A stretch of DNA of 64,000 nucleotides, from positions 24,608 to 88,607 of the forward strand of contig JAIXQP010000016.1 in the NCBI GenBank assembly GCA_027485675.1, written 5' to 3'. How positions within the stretch are numbered: position 1 is the first letter of the stretch; every line of letters begins with the position of its first letter. The translations under genes and the position numbers were made by a program. Under the pieces are notes generated by a model. The model saw only the letters and a list, made by a program, of their open reading frames with translations. It ran no database searches and was not told the origin of the DNA. Shown one piece after another: positions 19,554 through 29,533 of the stretch. The DNA comes from Terriglobales bacterium (GTDB lineage Bacteria > Acidobacteriota > Terriglobia > Bryobacterales > Bryobacteraceae).

Positions 19554-20216
19554 ATGAAGACTTCAGCAATCGCAACGAACATTCTGATGGCTCTAGCTAT
19601 GATCAGCTTCCCGGCGTCGGCCTCGACGTTGTCGGTGACCGGAGTCGATCCCAGCTTTGGGCAAGTGGTGGATTTATCGGCGAACGGTCAAAGCAAGTTG
19701 ACCTTTGCCGGCATTATTTTCGCGGAATACCAGGGCACGCCGGTGGCGACGTTCTGCGTGGACCTGTACACGGCCATTGGCATTGAAACCTTCGGGGTTG
19801 TCGCCAACAGCGTGGATCAGGTGGTGAACGGACGGCGGGCCGCGTGGCTGATCCAGAACTTTTTGCCGACGATTTTGAACGCCGACGAGGCGGCCGGGTT
19901 GCAGGTGGCGATCTGGGATGTGGTGCATGACTCGGGAAACGGGTTGAGCACCGGGAGCCTGCAGGCCGGGGCGACGCCTCAGCCGGTGGTGATTCTCGCC
20001 GAGCAGTACATTTTGGCCAGTGCTGGCCAGGGCGTAACCACGGGCAGCATCTTCACCCACGTGGACGGGCCGCTAGCCAAGCAGCAACTGATGACGAGCG
20101 CCACGTTCACGCCGAGCGCCTTCGGGGTAGCCATTCCGGAGCCGGCCACCTATGCGGTGATGGGCGCTGGATTGTTGCTGATCGGCGCGGTGCGGCGCCG
20201 GCGGAACGGGAAGTAG
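19554..20216 (+). CDS. PEP-CTERM-anchored exported protein
   Basis: The listed ORF is longer, but the ATG at 19554 gives a clean signal peptide (MKTSAIATNILMALAMISFPASA) and 220 residues. The C-terminus is a PEP-CTERM sorting tail: IPEPATYAVMGAGLLLIGAVRRRRNGK, that is PEP motif, hydrophobic helix and Arg cluster. This is processed by an exosortase in exopolysaccharide-producing bacteria. The body contains AEYQGTPVATFCVDLYTAIG and AAWLIQNFLPTILNADEAAGLQVAIWDVVHD, resembling proteins with a thioester-like Cys-Gln arrangement. No exosortase gene is in the window. Confidence 0.85.
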   Translation: MKTSAIATNILMALAMISFPASASTLSVTGVDPSFGQVVDLSANGQSKLTFAGIIFAEYQGTPVATFCVDLYTAIGIETFGVVANSVDQVVNGRRAAWLIQNFLPTILNADEAAGLQVAIWDVVHDSGNGLSTGSLQAGATPQPVVILAEQYILASAGQGVTTGSIFTHVDGPLAKQQLMTSATFTPSAFGVAIPEPATYAVMGAGLLLIGAVRRRRNGK

Positions 20217-20239
20217 GCGGCGGGCAGTATACTGCCTGA

Positions 20240-21235
20240 ATGGCCGCTCACTCCCAAGCAAGTGTTGGTGAGTTAATCGAACTCCGGGAGCTCGCTCCGG
20301 GTTCGTTACACAATCTCCTGATCGAGGAGATCGCCGTCTGGCGACGGGATCTGCGTTGGGACTTCGATTCCTCCGCGGCGCTGGTCCGGCAGTTCGCCGA
20401 TGAGCAAACCCTAGGTGGCCATGCATTGATCTTGGGCCGCGAAGTTCTCGGCTACGCATACACCGTAGCCGAGAACGAGAAGGGGTTGGTGGGGGATCTG
20501 TTCGTTCGCGAGCAGTATCGTACCGTCGAAATGGAGAATCGTCTGCTCGCGGCTTGCGTCGATTCGCTAGCCAAGATGCGGGCGATTCGCCGCATTGAGG
20601 CGCAGATTTTGCTGCTGCACTCGCCGCGCCGCATGCCAGCGGCCTATCACGATCTGCTGCAAGTCCACGAGCGGCAGTTCATGAATTGCGAGTTGCAGCC
20701 TTGGCCGGGCTGGCCGCGGCGCGTGGAAGCGGGCCGGTTGGACATCGATGTCTGGCACGAACGGTACCACGATGAAGCGGCGCGTCTGCTGGCCGACTCC
20801 TACGACGGCCACGTGGATAGCCAGATCAACGACCAGTACCGGAGCATCGGCGGCGCCCGGCGATTCCTGACGAACATCGTAGAATACCCGGGTTGCGGCA
20901 GCTTTGATGCGAACGCGTCGTTGCTGGCCTGGAGCCAGGATACCGGGCGCCTGGTGGGGATGTGTCTGGCGAGCCGGGTGGCGAAGGATGCGGGCCACTT
21001 GACGCAGGTCTGTGTGAGCCAGGCGATGCGCGGACGCGGGGTGGGCTACACGTTGATGGTGGAATCGATGCGGGCGATGCACGCCGCCGGTTGTTCCCAC
21101 TGCAGCCTGACCGTGACGAGCGCCAACCGGAAGGCGATTCAGCTGTACGAGCGGATGGGCTTCGTCACGCGGCGGAACTTCGCGGCGATGGTTTGGGACG
21201 GCATCCGGCCGCCGCGGCGGGGCTTCTTTTTTTAG
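20240..21235 (+). CDS. Tandem GNAT-domain acetyltransferase-like protein
   Basis: 331 residues. The N-terminal half (HALILGREVLGYAYTVAENEKGLVGDLFVREQYR) looks like a degenerate GNAT fold without a clear acetyl-CoA loop. The C-terminal half (about 165-320) has the standard core: GRLVGMCLASRVAKDAGHLTQVCVSQAMRGRGVGYTLM, where RGRGVG is the acetyl-CoA pyrophosphate loop, then LTVTSANRKAIQLYERMGFV. It probably acetylates an amine on an unknown cytoplasmic substrate. It begins 23 nt after the PEP-CTERM gene and converges on the sulfatase with a 3-nt gap. Confidence 0.85.
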   Translation: MAAHSQASVGELIELRELAPGSLHNLLIEEIAVWRRDLRWDFDSSAALVRQFADEQTLGGHALILGREVLGYAYTVAENEKGLVGDLFVREQYRTVEMENRLLAACVDSLAKMRAIRRIEAQILLLHSPRRMPAAYHDLLQVHERQFMNCELQPWPGWPRRVEAGRLDIDVWHERYHDEAARLLADSYDGHVDSQINDQYRSIGGARRFLTNIVEYPGCGSFDANASLLAWSQDTGRLVGMCLASRVAKDAGHLTQVCVSQAMRGRGVGYTLMVESMRAMHAAGCSHCSLTVTSANRKAIQLYERMGFVTRRNFAAMVWDGIRPPRRGFFF

Positions 21236-21238
21236 CCC

Positions 21239-22669
21239 TCACGCCTTGGCGGGATTGGCGGCCGCCCAGTCGAGATACTCTTTCACGCTGCGGAAGGTTT
21301 GGTGCTTGTACAAGCGCCCGGCGTCTTCCACCGGCGCCGTCCAGTTGTACTCCCAGGAGTCGCCGGTCTCGGCCATCTTCTTTGCGAGCCGCCGGTCCAG
21401 GCTCGCTTCAAGCGGCTTGCGCTTCCCGATCAGGTTGTTTTGCTGATAGGGATCCTCTTGCAGATCGTAGAGCACCCACGGGCGGCCGGCGTAGCGGGCG
21501 TAGACGTAGCGATCGGTGCGGATGCCGCGCCAACCGCCTTCGGTGCCGTCGCCCGCAAAGGGGCCGAAGATCTGGAGGAAGGCTTCGCGGGGGCCGGTTC
21601 CCTTCCCGCGCAACAGATCGCGGCTGAGGTCCTTGCCTTGCATCTCGCTGGGCACCCGCACCCCGGCCAGACCGAGCAGCGTGGGCGCGAAATCGACGTG
21701 AGTGAAGAAGGCCGGGGTGGTGGAGGCGGGGGCGATCCTGCCGGGCCAGCGGAGAATGCCGGGCACGCGAATCGACTCCTCCCACGGCTTCCGCTTCAAG
21801 CGTTGGCCTTGTGAACCGAGCATGTCGCCGTGGTCGGAGGAGTAGAGCACGATCGTGTTTTCGCTGAGGCCGAGCGAGTCGAGGGCGCCGAGGATCCGGC
21901 CGGTCGCATCGTCGATCGCGGTGACCATGCCGTAGTACTCGGCGATCTGCTCCGGACCGGGGACATTGGGCCTGGCCTGCCAGTTGGGCCGCATGGTGAG
22001 CTTGGCGGGGTCGTACTGACTGCGGTATTGCGGCGGGGCCTTATAGGGGTCGTGCGGAGGGCCCCACTGCACGGTCAGGTAGAACGGCTGGCCAGCGGCT
22101 TTGGACTGCTCGAGGAACTCGATGGCATAGTCGGCGTAGGCGTCGGCCTCGAAGCGATTGAGCTGGATGGGCTCGGGCGTATCGCGGAAGATGGTGTTGT
22201 TGAAGTGCTGATGGCTGCACTGATTCGCGGCCCAATACTGATAGCCTTGGCGGCGAGGCCCCGGAGGCACGAATCCGGGCAGGCGGGGACCGCCATCGAG
22301 ATGCCACTTGCCGACGAAGCCGGTGCGGTAACCGGCCGCGGCGAGCGAACGCGCGAGGGACGGGCCGTCCTCGCGCAGTCGGAGGTCATTGGCCACCATC
22401 CCGTTGCGATGGCAGTATTGGCCGGTGAGAAGGACCGCGCGGGCGGGGCAGCAGACCGGGGTGTTGGCGAAGGTGTGGGGGATGGTGAGCCCCTGCTTGG
22501 CGAGCGCGTCAATGTGCGGGGTTTTGACGTCCGGGTTCCCCAGGCAACCCACCGCCTGGGCGCGGTGCTGGTCCGGCATCAGGAAGAGGATGTTCGGGCG
22601 CGGAGAGGCAACGGGCGGGAGGGCAGCCGCGGAGGCGGCCGAGAGAAACTGCCGGCGGGTGGGAGGCAT
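21239..22669 (-). CDS. Exported sulfatase (formylglycine-dependent)
   Basis: 476 residues with a Tat-like leader (TRRQFLSAASAAALPPVA). The first metal motif NILFLMPDQHR and the maturation motif CCPARAVLLTGQY at residue 73 onward fit the C-x-P-x-R rule, so Cys73 should become formylglycine. Further family motifs are GFVGKWHLDG, NTIVLYSSDHGDMLGSQGQRLKRKPWEESIRVP and AFFTHVDFAPTLLGLAGV. It would remove sulfate from carbohydrates or other esters in the periplasm. It is the last gene of a minus-strand run with LRR and DUF1552/DUF1592 proteins; the gap to the LRR gene is 35 nt. Confidence 0.93.
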   Translation of the reverse strand: MPPTRRQFLSAASAAALPPVASPRPNILFLMPDQHRAQAVGCLGNPDVKTPHIDALAKQGLTIPHTFANTPVCCPARAVLLTGQYCHRNGMVANDLRLREDGPSLARSLAAAGYRTGFVGKWHLDGGPRLPGFVPPGPRRQGYQYWAANQCSHQHFNNTIFRDTPEPIQLNRFEADAYADYAIEFLEQSKAAGQPFYLTVQWGPPHDPYKAPPQYRSQYDPAKLTMRPNWQARPNVPGPEQIAEYYGMVTAIDDATGRILGALDSLGLSENTIVLYSSDHGDMLGSQGQRLKRKPWEESIRVPGILRWPGRIAPASTTPAFFTHVDFAPTLLGLAGVRVPSEMQGKDLSRDLLRGKGTGPREAFLQIFGPFAGDGTEGGWRGIRTDRYVYARYAGRPWVLYDLQEDPYQQNNLIGKRKPLEASLDRRLAKKMAETGDSWEYNWTAPVEDAGRLYKHQTFRSVKEYLDWAAANPAKA

Positions 22670-22704
22670 CGCACCGGCAGTTTATCGTAAGCGGAGGCCG
22701 GATG

Positions 22705-23700
22705 CTAATTGTTCCGGAAGTTGGCGGCTTTGGCTTCCCAGGGTCCGTGGAAGACCTTGAGTTTGGGCCGGGCGGCGCGCAGGGCGGCGAGGCCCTTCGC
22801 GGTCACGGCGGTGCCCTTCAAATCCACCTCTTCGAGGCTCGGGAAACCGGTGAGCAGGCCAACGGACTCATCGTCAATCCGGTCGCAGCCTTCGAGCTTC
22901 AGCCGCTGCAGTTTGCTGAGCACCTTCATCTTTTCAAGGCGCCGCGGCGTCACGCTCATGGCGCTGACCGTAGCAAAGCGGGTGCCCTCCGAGCCCACGC
23001 CGATGGAGGTGCAGCCGAAGCGGAGTTCGCGGAGCTGCGTCAGGGTGACAATCGCGTCAAGGCCGACATCGGACATGTTGACGGCCCAGACATTCGAGTC
23101 CGTGCCCTGGCGGCCACTGAGATCGAGAAACTGCAAACCGGGCATCTGGCGGAGCGCCTGCAGGCCGGCATCGCCCAACTCGTTACCGCCAATGGTCAGC
23201 GCTTTCAGATTCGTGAGAGCCGTCAGCCGTTCGAGCCCCACGTCGGTGAGCATGACGGAGCCCACGTCGAGCGTCTCCAGGGTGACGATGCCGTCGATGT
23301 GGTCGAGCGAGGTATCGCTCGCCTTGGTGCCGTGCAGATCGAGCCGCTTGAGCGTCTTCCAGTCCTTGATGGCCGCCACGCCTTCGTCCGTCACGTACTC
23401 GGCAAAGCGAAGGTCGAGATCGACAATGCCCTTGAAGTTGCGCAGCTCCTGCATGCCCTGGTCGGTCACGCGGGTCAGCGAGAGGTTCAGGTAGGTGAGT
23501 CCGGACACGCGCGCCACTTTGCGCATGTCGGCATCGGTGACCCAACTGGCCCGAAAATCAAGGCCGGTGACGCGGCCACTCGCGTCCCGGATTACGGAGC
23601 CCCCGGCATCGGCAACCCATTGCAGATCGTTGGCGCTTTCCGCGCCCCAAAGCGCCGAGGAGGCGGCGAACGCCGCAAGCAGGATAGCGAAGCGTTTCAT
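22705..23700 (-). CDS. Exported leucine-rich-repeat protein (shorter paralogue)
   Basis: 331 residues with signal peptide [19 protein letters not shown]. Repeats of about 24 residues with the frame LxxLxxLxLxxTxVTDxGLxxL run through the protein, for example [40 protein letters not shown]. They are preceded by a header, [24 protein letters not shown], that recurs in the neighbouring longer paralogue. It is probably a periplasmic or surface binding protein. It begins one base after the stop of the 656-residue LRR gene, so the two are co-expressed and probably arose by duplication. Confidence 0.85.
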   Translation of the reverse strand: MKRFAILLAAFAASSALWGAESANDLQWVADAGGSVIRDASGRVTGLDFRASWVTDADMRKVARVSGLTYLNLSLTRVTDQGMQELRNFKGIVDLDLRFAEYVTDEGVAAIKDWKTLKRLDLHGTKASDTSLDHIDGIVTLETLDVGSVMLTDVGLERLTALTNLKALTIGGNELGDAGLQALRQMPGLQFLDLSGRQGTDSNVWAVNMSDVGLDAIVTLTQLRELRFGCTSIGVGSEGTRFATVSAMSVTPRRLEKMKVLSKLQRLKLEGCDRIDDESVGLLTGFPSLEEVDLKGTAVTAKGLAALRAARPKLKVFHGPWEAKAANFRNN

Positions 23701-25671
23701 TTAACGGGTCCTCCGGTGGGGTAGTGCCGAGTCGCGATCGAAGACGATCTGGCAGGCCGAGAGGGTGCCTTTGAGCTCTTCGTAGCCCTTCTCGGAAACC
23801 AGGGTGTGGTAGAGGTTGAGAGACTTCAAGCTTGCCATCGCCTTCAATGCGGCGATGCCTTTGTCCGTCACGTTGGTATTGTCAATGCTCAGTTCGGCGA
23901 GCTTCGGCAGGGTCTGCAGATGAGCGATGCCGGTGTCGTTGAGCGCCGTGTAGTCGAGAACAATCGACTTGAGGTTCTTGAGCGCGCCCAGGGTCTCGGC
24001 GCTCACATTCCCGGCCAGCGTGCGGAAGAGCGAAATCTTCTCGAGGTTGGCGAGCGGCGCCAGGGCGGCCAAGCCGCCGTCGAGGAACCGGGTCTGGTTC
24101 AGATTCAGATCGCGCATCCGGGTGAACTTGGCGATCCGCACCAGGGAATCGTTGCCGATGTCGGTTCCGGCCAGGTGAAGCGTCTCCAACTGATCGAGTC
24201 CGGCAATCTGCTTAAAGCCCCCATCGGTGATCTCGGTATAGCTCAAGCGCAGACTGGTGAGTCCCGCCAGCTTCGCAATCGCCGGCAGCGCGCGGTCGTC
24301 CAGTTTGGTCGCGCCGAGATCGAGTTCGCGCAGCTTAGGCAGCGCCGACAGCGCCCCCAAACCCGGCCCTTCGACCAGCGTCGCCGCCAGGCGCAGGACT
24401 TCGAGCGAACCAATTTTGGCAATCGTGCTCAAGCCCGCATCGGATACCGTCGTGCTGCTGACATCGAGCAGCCGCAACCGAGGCAGCGCCGCCAGCGAAG
24501 CCACGCCGAGATCGCCCACCTGCGTCGCCTGCAGGTCCAACTCTTCAAGACTGCTGAGCCGCGAAAGAAAGGCCAGTTGCGAGTCGCTCACCGGGGTCGT
24601 CGAAAGGTTGATCGCCGTGAGTTGCCCATTGCGCAGCGTGGCTTTGCCGCCAATCGCCGTCACCCAGGCCGCGATCGCTTCGGCGGTCTCGGCGGCAGGC
24701 TTCTCCGCCCCGGAGTTCTTCGAGCGGATGGCGGCCGCGCCGACGTATTGCACCTTCGCCTGCGGCAGGGCCGCGCGCAGCGATTCGACGCCGTTGCCGG
24801 TGACGCGGCTGTAGCGGAGATCGACGTCACTCAGATTCTTGAGCGCCTGCAGACGGGCGAGGCCAGCGTTCGTCACGCGGGTCCGGTAGAGATCGAGCCC
24901 CCGCAGGTTGGTCATGCCTTCGAGCACCGCGAGACCCTCGTCCGTCGCCTCGGCGCCGCGGAGGTTCAAGACGCGCAACGCCGTGAGCTTCTTGAGATGG
25001 GCAATGCCTTTATCGGTGACGCGGACGCCCGACAGGTCGAGCTCTTCGAGCTTGGTCAATTCCGCCAGATGCTTCATGCCTTCGTCGGTCACCATGGAGT
25101 CCCGCAGCAGCAGCCGGCGGAGTTCCTTAAGATTGGCGAGGCTGGCCAGCCCGGCGTCGGTGAAGCGCGTGTTGTTCAGATCGAGGCTGCGCAGGCCGGT
25201 GAACCCGGAGAAGTCCACCTTCGAAAGGCGGCACTGCGAGCAGCGGAAATCGCGAAGCTTCTTCAGGCCTTGGAGGGCCTGAATCCCCTTGTCGCTGATA
25301 TTGATGTTGGTGGCAAAGTGCCAGCCGACGAACAACCGCTCCAGATTCGTGAGCGTCGCCAGGGTCTTGAAGACTTCGTTAGCGTCCTCGTTACCCCCGC
25401 CCGGATTCCACACCGGCCCCGGCAGGAAGAGATCGCGCAGGCTGGTTAAGCCCGCAAGCTTCGACAGCTCCGGGGCCGGCATCACCGTGCCCGTGAGGTC
25501 GATTCCGGTGATCGTCACTTCGCCGGGCGGCAACTGGTTCAGGTTGCGCAAGGGCTGCTTGCCGCCTTCGAGCGTAACCGTCCCCTCCCAACGGATCACC
25601 CACTCCGCCACCTCGCGCCCGGAGGCGAGCGCGAGGGTCGGCAACAGACACAACAACAAAGTTCGCAACAT
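23701..25671 (-). CDS. Exported leucine-rich-repeat protein (long, two-module)
   Basis: 656 residues with signal peptide MLRTLLLCLLPTLALASG. Two blocks of LRRs are visible. The first covers roughly residues 60-310 and the second 340-640, each opened by a W-x(n)-GG-x(n)-G header: VIRWEGTVTLEGGKQ, then IAAWVTAIGGKATLRNGQLTAI. Typical units are LEELDLSGVRVTDKGIAHLKKL and LKSLNLYHTLVSEKGYEELKG. Two cysteines occur in one unit (FRCSQCRLS). The repeat type matches the planctomycete/acidobacterial VTDxGL class, whose ligands are unknown. It lies 24 nt downstream of the DUF1552 gene in the same run. Confidence 0.85.
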   Translation of the reverse strand: MLRTLLLCLLPTLALASGREVAEWVIRWEGTVTLEGGKQPLRNLNQLPPGEVTITGIDLTGTVMPAPELSKLAGLTSLRDLFLPGPVWNPGGGNEDANEVFKTLATLTNLERLFVGWHFATNINISDKGIQALQGLKKLRDFRCSQCRLSKVDFSGFTGLRSLDLNNTRFTDAGLASLANLKELRRLLLRDSMVTDEGMKHLAELTKLEELDLSGVRVTDKGIAHLKKLTALRVLNLRGAEATDEGLAVLEGMTNLRGLDLYRTRVTNAGLARLQALKNLSDVDLRYSRVTGNGVESLRAALPQAKVQYVGAAAIRSKNSGAEKPAAETAEAIAAWVTAIGGKATLRNGQLTAINLSTTPVSDSQLAFLSRLSSLEELDLQATQVGDLGVASLAALPRLRLLDVSSTTVSDAGLSTIAKIGSLEVLRLAATLVEGPGLGALSALPKLRELDLGATKLDDRALPAIAKLAGLTSLRLSYTEITDGGFKQIAGLDQLETLHLAGTDIGNDSLVRIAKFTRMRDLNLNQTRFLDGGLAALAPLANLEKISLFRTLAGNVSAETLGALKNLKSIVLDYTALNDTGIAHLQTLPKLAELSIDNTNVTDKGIAALKAMASLKSLNLYHTLVSEKGYEELKGTLSACQIVFDRDSALPHRRTR

Positions 25672-25695
25672 GAAGAGTTCCGCTGACAGGGACAG

Positions 25696-27030
25696 TTACG
25701 CTAACAGACTGCTGATCTTCCGGCTCGCGGTGGGGAACTTCCCGATGCCGGCGCCGACGATCTCGTCGGCTACGGTCAGGTAGATATCTCCAGCGGTGCC
25801 GGTGACACGGGTATGGCGGCCCTTGGCCATCTTGCCGACGCCGCCGGCCACGAGCATCGCCAGGCCGCTGTTCTTATGCGGATTGGCTTCGGCATGCTCG
25901 TGCACGAAGATGAGCGCCGTGCGGTCAAACACGCTGCCATCTCCTTCCGGAATCGACTTGAGCTTGGCCACCAGGTAGGCGAACTCTTCGACGTGCCACT
26001 TGCAGATATCCCGCAGAACGCGCTGCCCTTCGGCCCCGTCCGCCCCGCTCACGCGGCCTTCGGCGTGCGTATAGTCGTGATGGCGGGCCGAGGTGTAGCC
26101 GAGCCAGGGGAACCGCGAAATGCTCTGGCACTTGGTGAGCATGTAGGAGGCGACGCGCGTCTGCCGCGTGGCCAGCGCCTGCACGAGCAGATCGCTTTGC
26201 AGCTTGGCGATGCGGGGCCAATCCTTCATGTCGCCGTCAAAGTCTGGCGGATCCACCCGGCGGTACTCTTCGGGAAGGGCGGCGATGGAGCGTTCGAGAT
26301 CACGGATGCCCGACATGTGCTCTTCAACCCGGTTCTGGTCATCGGTGGGAAGCTTCTTTTTAAGCGCCGAGGCATCGTTCTGCACGGCGTCGAGGATGCT
26401 CTTTTTCCGATTGATCCATCCCTCTTCGCGCTGGCCGAACAGCCGGTCAAACAGCCGGTGCGGGATCATCTCCGGAGGCAGCGCCCGCTCGTAGCCGGCC
26501 CAGCTCATATTCCGCTGCATGCTCTCGCCAAAGGACTCCTGCGCCACGCCGATCTGCAGAGAGCGGAAGCGCGATTCGCCGCCGATCTTCGCCGCAATCA
26601 CCTGGTCCACCGAGGGGCCGGACGGGCCCCGGCCCGTGAACTGGGTACCGGTCATCAAGCCGCTCATCGAGTTGGTATGGCCATTGCCCTGCCCCGTGGC
26701 CGCGGCGTTATCGACCCCGCTCAACACGTGAAAGTCCCGCCGGAACGACGCCAGCGGAGACAGACACGGCGTCATCCGGTAGTCCGTGCCTTCCTCGGCC
26801 GGAATCCAGTAGCGTTCCGGAATGCCGTTGCCGTTGAACCAGAGCACGAAGCGGGTTTCAATCGGCTGGGCGGAGGAGTTCGGCGCCGGGGCGGCGTACG
26901 CCGTGCCGTGCGAATTAAACATGGAGACAAGCGGCGGCAGGCCCACCATCACCGGGCTGCCGGCGGCCGTCAAGCCCTGCAACAGGGCCCGGCGCGAGAT
27001 TCTAACGCGATTGGTAATTACGTGCGGCAT
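25696..27030 (-). CDS. DUF1552 domain protein with Tat-type leader
   Basis: 444 residues. The leader [24 protein letters not shown] is a twin-arginine signal. The DUF1552 body shows [71 protein letters not shown] and, near the end, [28 protein letters not shown]1552 proteins resemble the DUF1501/alkaline-phosphatase-like superfamily and are nearly always encoded next to DUF1592-family cytochrome proteins, as here. The function is unknown; secretion of the folded protein suggests a cofactor. The start overlaps the upstream DUF1592 gene by 29 nt. Confidence 0.9.
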   Translation of the reverse strand: MPHVITNRVRISRRALLQGLTAAGSPVMVGLPPLVSMFNSHGTAYAAPAPNSSAQPIETRFVLWFNGNGIPERYWIPAEEGTDYRMTPCLSPLASFRRDFHVLSGVDNAAATGQGNGHTNSMSGLMTGTQFTGRGPSGPSVDQVIAAKIGGESRFRSLQIGVAQESFGESMQRNMSWAGYERALPPEMIPHRLFDRLFGQREEGWINRKKSILDAVQNDASALKKKLPTDDQNRVEEHMSGIRDLERSIAALPEEYRRVDPPDFDGDMKDWPRIAKLQSDLLVQALATRQTRVASYMLTKCQSISRFPWLGYTSARHHDYTHAEGRVSGADGAEGQRVLRDICKWHVEEFAYLVAKLKSIPEGDGSVFDRTALIFVHEHAEANPHKNSGLAMLVAGGVGKMAKGRHTRVTGTAGDIYLTVADEIVGAGIGKFPTASRKISSLLA

Positions 27031-28978
27031 GAACTGTCCCTCCGGGAGTTTCCCGAGATAGCATTAGCGATAGTATTAGCTCTTTGAAACGGAACTGAGA
27101 GCGTCGAAAATCATCGGTCATCTTACGGATGATGGGGCGGTCGGCGGCGGTTTCCGTGCGCCCGTAGGTGTAGCGGAAGTACTGCTTGGCGATGCATTCC
27201 TGGCACTGTTCGCTCTGGCCGAGAACGGCGCCGAGCTTGGCCGGCGAGGAGAACTGCGAGGCGTTGAGGCCGGCGACGAAGCCGCTCGAATCGATTTCGA
27301 GCTCCCAGGCTTTCACAGTCTTGCCCCGGTCCTCGCGGGTGCGGCCCGGGGTGGTGAGCACAAATTTATCGCGGCGCGCCCCCACGGCATCAAACTTTTC
27401 AAAGCCAAAGCCGATGGGATCGATCAGGCTATGGCAGGCCGCGCAGCCGGGATTGGTGACGTGCTCGGAGAGCCGTTCCCGGTTGGTCTGCGGCCGGTCG
27501 GCCGAAAACGGCGGCAGGTTCGTATTGACCCCCGCGGGCGGATCCGGCACGTGCTGGCACAGGAACTGCTCCCGGACGAACAAGCCGCGCGCCGTCGGCG
27601 ACGATTCGTCCGGCTTAGCCGTGCTCGCCAAAAAGAGCGCCTGGCCCAGAATGCCGGCGCGCTCGGAGGCGGACGGGAAGTTCACCTTGCCAAACTCCTG
27701 GGCGGGAGGCTGCACCCCATAGATCGACGCCAACTCCCCGTTCACATAGCCATAAGGAGCCGTGAAGAGTTCCATGAAGTTGCGGTCGTTCCAAACGAGG
27801 TCGTTGACAAAGAGTTTGGCCTCTTCCGTCATCGCGACCGCGGTTTCCCGGGTGAATGACGGATGTTTCCGCCGATCCTTGCTGGCCGTCAGGATGCGAT
27901 CGAACCGCAGCCACTGGCCGACGAATTCGTTGAGCGCCTGCTTGGCACGCGGATTGTCGAGCATGCGCCGCACCTGCGCCTCGACGCCTTTGGGCGTGGC
28001 CAGCAATCCCTTTTCGGCCGCGGCGAACAGTTCGGCATCGGGCATCGTATCCCAGAGCCCGTAGGAGAGGCGGCTGGCCGTGGCGTAGGGCTTCCACTTG
28101 GGGTCGGAGGTATCCTCGAGCCGGAAGAGGAAATTCGACGACTGCAGCATCGCCTCAATCACCAACTGAGCGCCCTTCAGGAACTCCTTCTCCGCGGCAA
28201 ACAGCGCTTCATAGCGCTTCTGCTCCCCGGCATCCAAGGGACGGCGGAAGGCGCGCAGGCCGAAATCCTTTACAAACTTGGTGCGGCAAGCCGGAGAGGC
28301 TTTGCAGCCGATCAGGCCGCGGGTGTCTCCACCGCGCAGCGCGCTTTGCGCAATCTTTTCGGCGGCTTCGCTGTAGCCCTCAATCAATAGCGGCGAAAGG
28401 CTCTGGGCCTGGATCTGATTCCGGAACCCGTTGACGAAATCCTCGGGCGGAAACCGGTCGGCCGGCCGCGAACCATCGCCGAGCAGGTCCTTCACCGTCT
28501 GGTTGTATTGGCTATGCGTCAGGCGGCGCAACTCCACCCGTGGCGCGGGGCGGCCGCCACCCAACTCCTCCTCCTCGCGATACTGCAGGGCCTTGGCCAG
28601 CTGGTCGCCGGAGAGCTTCGTCAACTGGTCGATCCACGCCCGCACGGCGGCCTCTTCCGGGCTGCCGGGCTTGATCCGCTCGCCACCTACGTGGCTCACC
28701 CGCTTGGTCGGTTTTTCGAGCAGCAAGGACTTCGCCGGATCGAGCCGCTCCACTAAAGTGACAAGCGACCGGCCAAAGGCCTCAATCCGCTCGGGAGACA
28801 CCTGCCCTTCCGGGAAGAGCAACCGCGTGCCGGCGGCCACCCCGTCGGCGTTGTGACAGGAGCGGCACTCGGCCTTTTCGAATACCGCGTACGCTCCCTT
28901 CGCGAAGGAGTTGCTGCCCCCCTGCGCCAGCAAAGAAAACGAAAGAATAAGGAAGACGACCGAAAGTCGAATCAGCAA
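27002..28978 (-). CDS. DUF1587/1592/1588/1585 cytochrome-type exported protein
   Basis: The ORF track begins at 29056, but AGGAGG lies 5 nt before an in-frame TTG at 28978. That TTG gives [20 protein letters not shown], a proper signal peptide, so I take it as the start (658 residues). A heme-binding CRSCH sits in [14 protein letters not shown]. The domain order is DUF1587-like ([19 protein letters not shown]), DUF1595/1592 ([48 protein letters not shown]), DUF1588 ([39 protein letters not shown] with a second CxxCH) and DUF1585 ([18 protein letters not shown]). These proteins are tied to polymer use in soil acidobacteria and planctomycetes. Confidence 0.9.
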   Translation of the reverse strand: MLIRLSVVFLILSFSLLAQGGSNSFAKGAYAVFEKAECRSCHNADGVAAGTRLLFPEGQVSPERIEAFGRSLVTLVERLDPAKSLLLEKPTKRVSHVGGERIKPGSPEEAAVRAWIDQLTKLSGDQLAKALQYREEEELGGGRPAPRVELRRLTHSQYNQTVKDLLGDGSRPADRFPPEDFVNGFRNQIQAQSLSPLLIEGYSEAAEKIAQSALRGGDTRGLIGCKASPACRTKFVKDFGLRAFRRPLDAGEQKRYEALFAAEKEFLKGAQLVIEAMLQSSNFLFRLEDTSDPKWKPYATASRLSYGLWDTMPDAELFAAAEKGLLATPKGVEAQVRRMLDNPRAKQALNEFVGQWLRFDRILTASKDRRKHPSFTRETAVAMTEEAKLFVNDLVWNDRNFMELFTAPYGYVNGELASIYGVQPPAQEFGKVNFPSASERAGILGQALFLASTAKPDESSPTARGLFVREQFLCQHVPDPPAGVNTNLPPFSADRPQTNRERLSEHVTNPGCAACHSLIDPIGFGFEKFDAVGARRDKFVLTTPGRTREDRGKTVKAWELEIDSSGFVAGLNASQFSSPAKLGAVLGQSEQCQECIAKQYFRYTYGRTETAADRPIIRKMTDDFRRSQFRFKELILSLMLSRETPGGTVHAARNYQSR

Positions 28979-29074
28979 AAACGCCTCCTGCAGCGGTATA
29001 AAATATCGTATCTCGTAACCGAAAGTTTTGCCACGGGGCCCTTTCGGAATTCTCATCCGGCCACCCGGGCCCTG

Positions 29075-29371
29075 CTAGAGGTCGATGTCCCGCACAGGCG
29101 GAGCCGAGTCTTCGGCGTCCTTGGCTTTTTGAAAGAGGTCGTCGAAGCGCCGTGCCAGCGTCTCCTGCTGCCGCCGGTGTCCCGCGAGGGCATCGGCGAA
29201 CTGCCGTTCGCGCTGCGCATCACTCTGTTTGAGTTTGGCCACCTCGCTCGCCAAGTCAAACGAGGCTGCCTTCGAGGGGGGCGGCCGGTGCCCGAGCACG
29301 GTTTTTCGTTCCGGATCGATAGTGAGGAGTCCCTGGCAACAAGGGCAGGTGACGTCAAACGGGTCCTGCAT
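29075..29371 (-). CDS. Small CPCC-motif protein with helical tail
   Basis: 98 residues. The N-terminus DPFDVTCPCCQGLLTIDPERKTVLGH carries a CPCC motif that could bind zinc or act as a thiol pair. The rest is a charged helix (LASEVAKLKQSDAQRERQFADALAGHRRQQETLARRFDDLFQKAKDAE), probably a coiled coil. It has no signal peptide. I do not recognise a named family, although similar short zinc-ribbon plus coiled-coil proteins occur in acidobacteria. It is upstream of the DUF1592 gene on the same strand with about a 96-nt gap. Confidence 0.6.
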   Translation of the reverse strand: MQDPFDVTCPCCQGLLTIDPERKTVLGHRPPPSKAASFDLASEVAKLKQSDAQRERQFADALAGHRRQQETLARRFDDLFQKAKDAEDSAPPVRDIDL

Positions 29372-29443
29372 GCCTTTCAGCTTACCCGAAAGTCAGATAT
29401 TTTCCTCAATTCCGCACAAAAATCCAACGCCAGCCCTAAAGTC

Positions 29444-29471
29444 ATTCCCTAGTTAGACCGATAAAGGGAAT
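29444..29471. other. Inverted repeat upstream of the CpaE-like gene
   Basis: ATTCCCT and AGGGAAT are perfect 7-bp arms around a 14-nt AT-rich spacer. The repeat lies 62 nt before the cpaE-like ATG in the 162-nt divergent gap. The symmetry fits an operator or a weak hairpin. I see no confident -35/-10 pair next to it. Confidence 0.25.
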
Positions 29472-29533
29472 ATGGGCACGGAGTCTTTCCGGATTTCCAG
29501 TATTTTTGTGCTCGGCGGGAGAGGGCGTAAATA

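Noticed and set aside
23806-25449. 547-codon plus-strand ORF
   Set aside because: Shadow of the LRR gene; its apparent repeats merely mirror the LRR periodicity.
29474-29492. Sigma-54-like sequence GGGCACGGAGTCTTTCC before the cpaE-like gene
   Set aside because: The -24 half is good, but no GC occurs at the required distance for the -12 element.
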